Shown one piece after another: positions 61,132-64,000 of a stretch of DNA of 64,000 nucleotides. Position 1 is the stretch's first letter. Each line of letters begins with the position of its first letter. This DNA is from Streptomyces microflavus (GTDB taxonomy: Bacteria > Actinomycetota > Actinomycetes > Streptomycetales > Streptomycetaceae), in contig NZ_BMUG01000019.1 of the NCBI RefSeq assembly GCF_014650075.1, positions 1 through 64,000 of the forward strand. Reading direction: 5' to 3'. The notes beneath the pieces are model-generated. The model ran no database searches. It was given only the letters and a program-made list of their open reading frames with translations, and was not told the DNA's origin. A program made the position numbers and the translations under genes.

Positions 61132-62505
61132 CTAAATCCTTTCCGGTACGGGATTGCCCGCGGCCGCGATCGCACGCCGTACCGGGACCCGCGCGAGCAG
61201 CACGGCACCGAGGGCGAAGAACACGATCAGGGAGATGATCGCCTCCCGGTAGCTGCCGGTCAGCTGGTACGCCAGACCGAACACCAGGGGCCCCAGCCAG
61301 CTCAGTCCGCGGTCGCTCATCTCGTAGGCCGAGAAGTACTCCGCCTCCTTGCCGCGCGGCACCAGATGGGAGAAGAGCGACCGGGAGAGGGCCTGGCTGC
61401 CGCCCAGCACCAGTCCGATGGCCGCCGCGAGAACGAAGAAGAAGACGGGCGCGTCGGCGGGCAGCAGATAGGCGGAGATCAGGATCGCGGTCCACACGAC
61501 GAGCGAGCCCAGGATCGTGCGCTTGGCGCCGTACACCCGGGCGAGCCGGCCCATGCCGAGCGCCCCCGCCACGGCCAGGATCTGTACCAGCAGTACGGCG
61601 ACGATCAGGGTCGTCTGGTCCAGGCCCAGCTCCTCGGAGCCGTACAGCGAGGCCTGGGAGATCACCGTCTGGATGCCGTCGTTGTAGACGAGGTAGGCGA
61701 GCAGGAACGAGAGCGTCAGCGGATGGCGCCGCATGTCCTTGAGGGTCGCCATCAGCTGCTTCCAGCCGGAGCCGACCGCCCCCTCACCGTCCGGTGCCAC
61801 CCGTCGGTCGCGCAGCCGGCGCAGCGGTACGAGGGTGAACGCGCCCCACCACACACCGGCCGAGGCCAGACAGATCCGTACCGCGTCCGATTCCGCGAGC
61901 CCGAAGGACTCATGGCCGGTGTAGAGGATCAGGTTGAGGACGAGGACCAGGGCGCCCGAGGTGTAGCCGAAGGCCCAGCCGCGCGAGGAGACCGAGTCCC
62001 GCTCCTCCGGCTCGGCGATCTGCGGCAGATAGGCGTTGTACAGGACCATCGACACGGAGATCGACGCGTTCGCCACGATCAGCAGGAACGCGCCCAGCAG
62101 ATAGCGGTGGCCGTCCAGGAAGAACATCCCCGCTGTCGCCGCGGCACCTGTATAGGCGGCCGCCGCAAGCAGCGGCTTCTTACGGCCCGTACGGTCCGCC
62201 GCCGCGCCCACGATCGGCATCAGGATGACGGCCACCACGATGGAGGCCGAGACGGAGTACGCGAACAGCGAGCCCGCGCGCACCGGTATGCCCAGCGGGT
62301 GCACGAAACCGTCGGGGTCGGCGGCGGCCTTGGCGATCGACGTCAGATAGGGACCGAGGAAGACAGTCAGCACGCTGGTGGAGTAGACGGAACAGGCGAA
62401 GTCGTAGAAGTACCAGCCGTGCTGCTCGCGCTTGCGGGCGGCAGCCGTCCCGTCGCCCGGCGGCTTTCCGGCCGGATCGGCCCATCCTGTGGTCCCGGTG
62501 CTCAT
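61132..62505 (-). CDS. MFS transporter, UMF1 (Atg22-like) family
   Basis: A 457-residue membrane protein. The N-terminal hydrophilic tail (DPAGKPPGDGTAAARKREQH) is followed by GWYFYDFACSVYSTSVLTVFLGPYL, a UMF1 family hallmark, then about 11 further helices with VGAAADRTGRKKPLL and FGYTSGALVLVLNL. The YNDGIQTVI motif in the C-terminal half is also typical. Yeast relatives export amino acids from the vacuole; the bacterial substrate is unknown. It is downstream of the glycerophosphodiesterase gene on the same strand with a 46-bp gap, so co-transcription is likely. Confidence 0.9.
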   Translation of the reverse strand: MSTGTTGWADPAGKPPGDGTAAARKREQHGWYFYDFACSVYSTSVLTVFLGPYLTSIAKAAADPDGFVHPLGIPVRAGSLFAYSVSASIVVAVILMPIVGAAADRTGRKKPLLAAAAYTGAAATAGMFFLDGHRYLLGAFLLIVANASISVSMVLYNAYLPQIAEPEERDSVSSRGWAFGYTSGALVLVLNLILYTGHESFGLAESDAVRICLASAGVWWGAFTLVPLRRLRDRRVAPDGEGAVGSGWKQLMATLKDMRRHPLTLSFLLAYLVYNDGIQTVISQASLYGSEELGLDQTTLIVAVLLVQILAVAGALGMGRLARVYGAKRTILGSLVVWTAILISAYLLPADAPVFFFVLAAAIGLVLGGSQALSRSLFSHLVPRGKEAEYFSAYEMSDRGLSWLGPLVFGLAYQLTGSYREAIISLIVFFALGAVLLARVPVRRAIAAAGNPVPERI

Positions 62506-62551
62506 CCCGCGCCCCCTCGGTCGTCGCGTGCGGACGCGGACGGGCCCGGCG

Positions 62552-63316
62552 TCAGGCCCAGGCCCCTCGCTCGCTCAGCACCGTACGCAGCGTCTCGATG
62601 TGATCGGTCATGATGCCATCCACCCCGAGGTCCAGGAGGGCCGCCATCCGTCCGGGTTCGTTGACCGTCCAGACGTGCACCTGGAGCCCGAGCGCGTGCG
62701 CGGTGCGGACGAAGCGGGCGTCGACCACCGGGATGCCGCCCTGGCGCTCCGGAACCTGCGCGCAGACCGCGCCCGAGCGCAGCGCCGCCGGGATCCCGTA
62801 CGAGCGCAGCCGCAGCCCCAGGACCCCGCGCACCCCGTACGAGGTGGCCAGGCGCGGGCCCGCCAGGCGGTGCGCGCGGGCCACCCGGGCCTCCGAGAAC
62901 GAGCCGACGCAGATCCGGTCCCAGGCGCCGGTCCTGCGGATCAGCTCCAGGAGGGGTTCCAGCGCCGGTTCCGCCTTGACGTCCACGTTCCAGCGGGCCT
63001 CGGGGAACTCCTCCAGCAGCTCCTCGAAGAGGGGGAGCGGTTCGGTGCCGCCCACCCGGGCCCGGCGCACCTCGCTCCACGGCAGTGCGGAGATCCTGCC
63101 CGTGGCGTCGGTGACCCGGTCCAGCGTCGGGTCGTGGAAGGCGACGAGACGGCCGTCCGCCGTGGTGTGGACGTCGGTCTCGAAGTAGCGGTAGCCCGCC
63201 GCTGCCGCCCGGCGGAAGGCGGCCGCGGTGTTCTCCACCCCGTCCGCCGCACCGCCGCGATGGGCGAAGGCAATGGGTGTCGCGTGATCCAGATAGGGGT
63301 GGCGGCTCGGTTTCAC
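62552..63316 (-). CDS. glycerophosphodiester phosphodiesterase
   Basis: A 254-residue GDPD-domain enzyme that cleaves glycerophosphodiesters to an alcohol and glycerol 3-phosphate. Motifs: IAFAHRGGAADGVENTAAAF with the catalytic His and metal-binding Glu, YFETDVHTTADGRLVAFHDPTLDRVT with the second His, and WNVDVKAE. It is cytoplasmic, as no signal peptide is present. The GTG start overlaps the upstream YczE-like gene by 4 bp (GTGA), showing translational coupling. Confidence 0.93.
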   Translation of the reverse strand: MKPSRHPYLDHATPIAFAHRGGAADGVENTAAAFRRAAAAGYRYFETDVHTTADGRLVAFHDPTLDRVTDATGRISALPWSEVRRARVGGTEPLPLFEELLEEFPEARWNVDVKAEPALEPLLELIRRTGAWDRICVGSFSEARVARAHRLAGPRLATSYGVRGVLGLRLRSYGIPAALRSGAVCAQVPERQGGIPVVDARFVRTAHALGLQVHVWTVNEPGRMAALLDLGVDGIMTDHIETLRTVLSERGAWA

Positions 63317-64000
63317 TGCGGCAGTATGGCCTGCCCGGATGGAGGGGTGGCAACGGGGTCGGGTCCGGCGGGAGGCGCGGGGGTGACGGTGGCCGTGGCG
63401 GGCGCGGGGAGTTCGAAGACCCGCAGGAAGAGCTGGGCCAGCGGGCCGATCGCCAGCGCGTAGAGGACCGTACCGGCCCCGAGCGAGCCGCCCAGCAGGA
63501 AGCCGGTGACGACGACGGCCACCTCGATCGCCGTACGGACCAGCCGGATGGAGCGGCCCGTGACCCGGTTCAGGCCGGTCATCAGCCCGTCGCGCGGACC
63601 GGGGCCGAAGCGGGCCGAGATGTAGAGGCCGGTCGCCACCCCGTTGAGCACGATGCCCAGGACCATCACCGGGATCCGGATCCCGAAGCCGTCGAGGCCG
63701 CCGACGAGGGCGAGCGTCCCGTCCATCGCCAGGCCGACCACGAAGACGTTCGAGACGGTGCCGAGCCCCGGGCGCTGCCGCAGCGGGATCCACAGCAGCA
63801 GCACGATCGCGCCGACGATGATCGAGACGACGCCGATCGAGATACCGGTCAGTTCCGTGAGGCCCTGGTGCAGGACGCCCCACGGCTCCAGACCGAGTCC
63901 GGCGCGGACCAGGAGCGCCGAGCTCGCTCCGTACAGCGCCAGACCGGCGTAGAGCTGGACCAGCCGCCGGGTGAGGTGGGTGGTGCTCCGGGCGGTGGTG
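63313..64000 (-). CDS. YczE/YyaS-like membrane protein (5' end outside window)
   Basis: The reading frame is open from the window edge (first full codon at 63999) to the stop at 63313, giving at least 228 residues. Segments such as LVQLYAGLALYGASSALLVR, GLGLEPWGVLHQGLTELTG, GVVSIIVGAIVLLLWIPLRQ, RPGLGTVSNVFVVGLAMDG and GLNRVTGRSIRLVRTAIEV are typical of YczE-type proteins (five or so TM helices). Function is unknown; B. subtilis YczE affects a lipopeptide/bacillomycin-type pathway. The GDPD gene starts within its stop codon. Confidence 0.85.
   Translation of the reverse strand, partial: TTARSTTHLTRRLVQLYAGLALYGASSALLVRAGLGLEPWGVLHQGLTELTGISIGVVSIIVGAIVLLLWIPLRQRPGLGTVSNVFVVGLAMDGTLALVGGLDGFGIRIPVMVLGIVLNGVATGLYISARFGPGPRDGLMTGLNRVTGRSIRLVRTAIEVAVVVTGFLLGGSLGAGTVLYALAIGPLAQLFLRVFELPAPATATVTPAPPAGPDPVATPPSGQAILPQ

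Overview
The window is a GC-rich, densely coded stretch of an actinobacterial chromosome, almost certainly Streptomyces. The main reasons are the third-position GC bias, the frequent GTG starts, an actinobacterial IHF (mihF), RbpA behind a SigR-type promoter, DasR-like sites in front of two chitinases, and a housekeeping order (carB-pyrD-pyrF-mihF-gmk-rpoZ-coaBC-metK-priA-fmt-rsmB-rpe) that I recall as typical of Streptomyces chromosomes. No rRNA, tRNA, CRISPR array, transposase or prophage was found.

Layout. 1-17.4 kb: pyrimidine genes (carB cut by the window edge, pyrD, pyrF), mihF, gmk, rpoZ, coaBC, metK, a PriA-like protein without recognisable ATPase motifs, a small HTH protein, fmt, rsmB, rpe and a SorC-type regulator. 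17.5-20.4 kb: a lone class I terpene synthase placed between the SorC regulator and guaB1. 20.5-25.4 kb: an aldehyde dehydrogenase, an Lrp/AsnC regulator, then a nitrilase-fold amidase and a flavin amine oxidase that closely resemble DavA and DavB of the lysine 2-monooxygenase (aminovalerate) pathway. 25.4-32.5 kb: a DUF5995 protein, an anchored GH6 glucanase, an NCS2 permease, an MFS transporter divergent from a ROK regulator across a palindromic operator, and an NAD(P)-binding protein. 32.6-35.1 kb: a multidomain GH18 chitinase. 35.3-41.5 kb: FMN riboswitch, ribD-ribE-ribM-ribBA-ribH, then hisE-hisG and a PH-domain protein. 41.7-48.8 kb: a CNNM/CorC pair, a TPR-AAA+ ATPase, a small P-loop kinase and a secreted C39-type peptidase. 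48.8-52.1 kb: a decayed methyltransferase, a PepSY membrane protein and a His-rich membrane protein behind a 12-bp repeat array. 52.2-60.3 kb: a second chitinase, an acyl-CoA dehydrogenase, small hypotheticals, a second Lrp regulator, an amidohydrolase, a long structured untranslated region, ppm1 and fxsA. 60.5-64 kb: rbpA, a UMF1-type MFS protein, a glycerophosphodiesterase and a YczE-like membrane protein cut by the window end.

Shared control. The two chitinases lie 18.5 kb apart but carry the same paired DasR-like boxes spaced 22 nt start to start. The rib genes should respond to FMN. rbpA should respond to thiol stress through SigR. Strong hairpins separate nearly every convergent gene pair. 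Several intergenic regions carry short tandem repeats that I could not assign to a known element.
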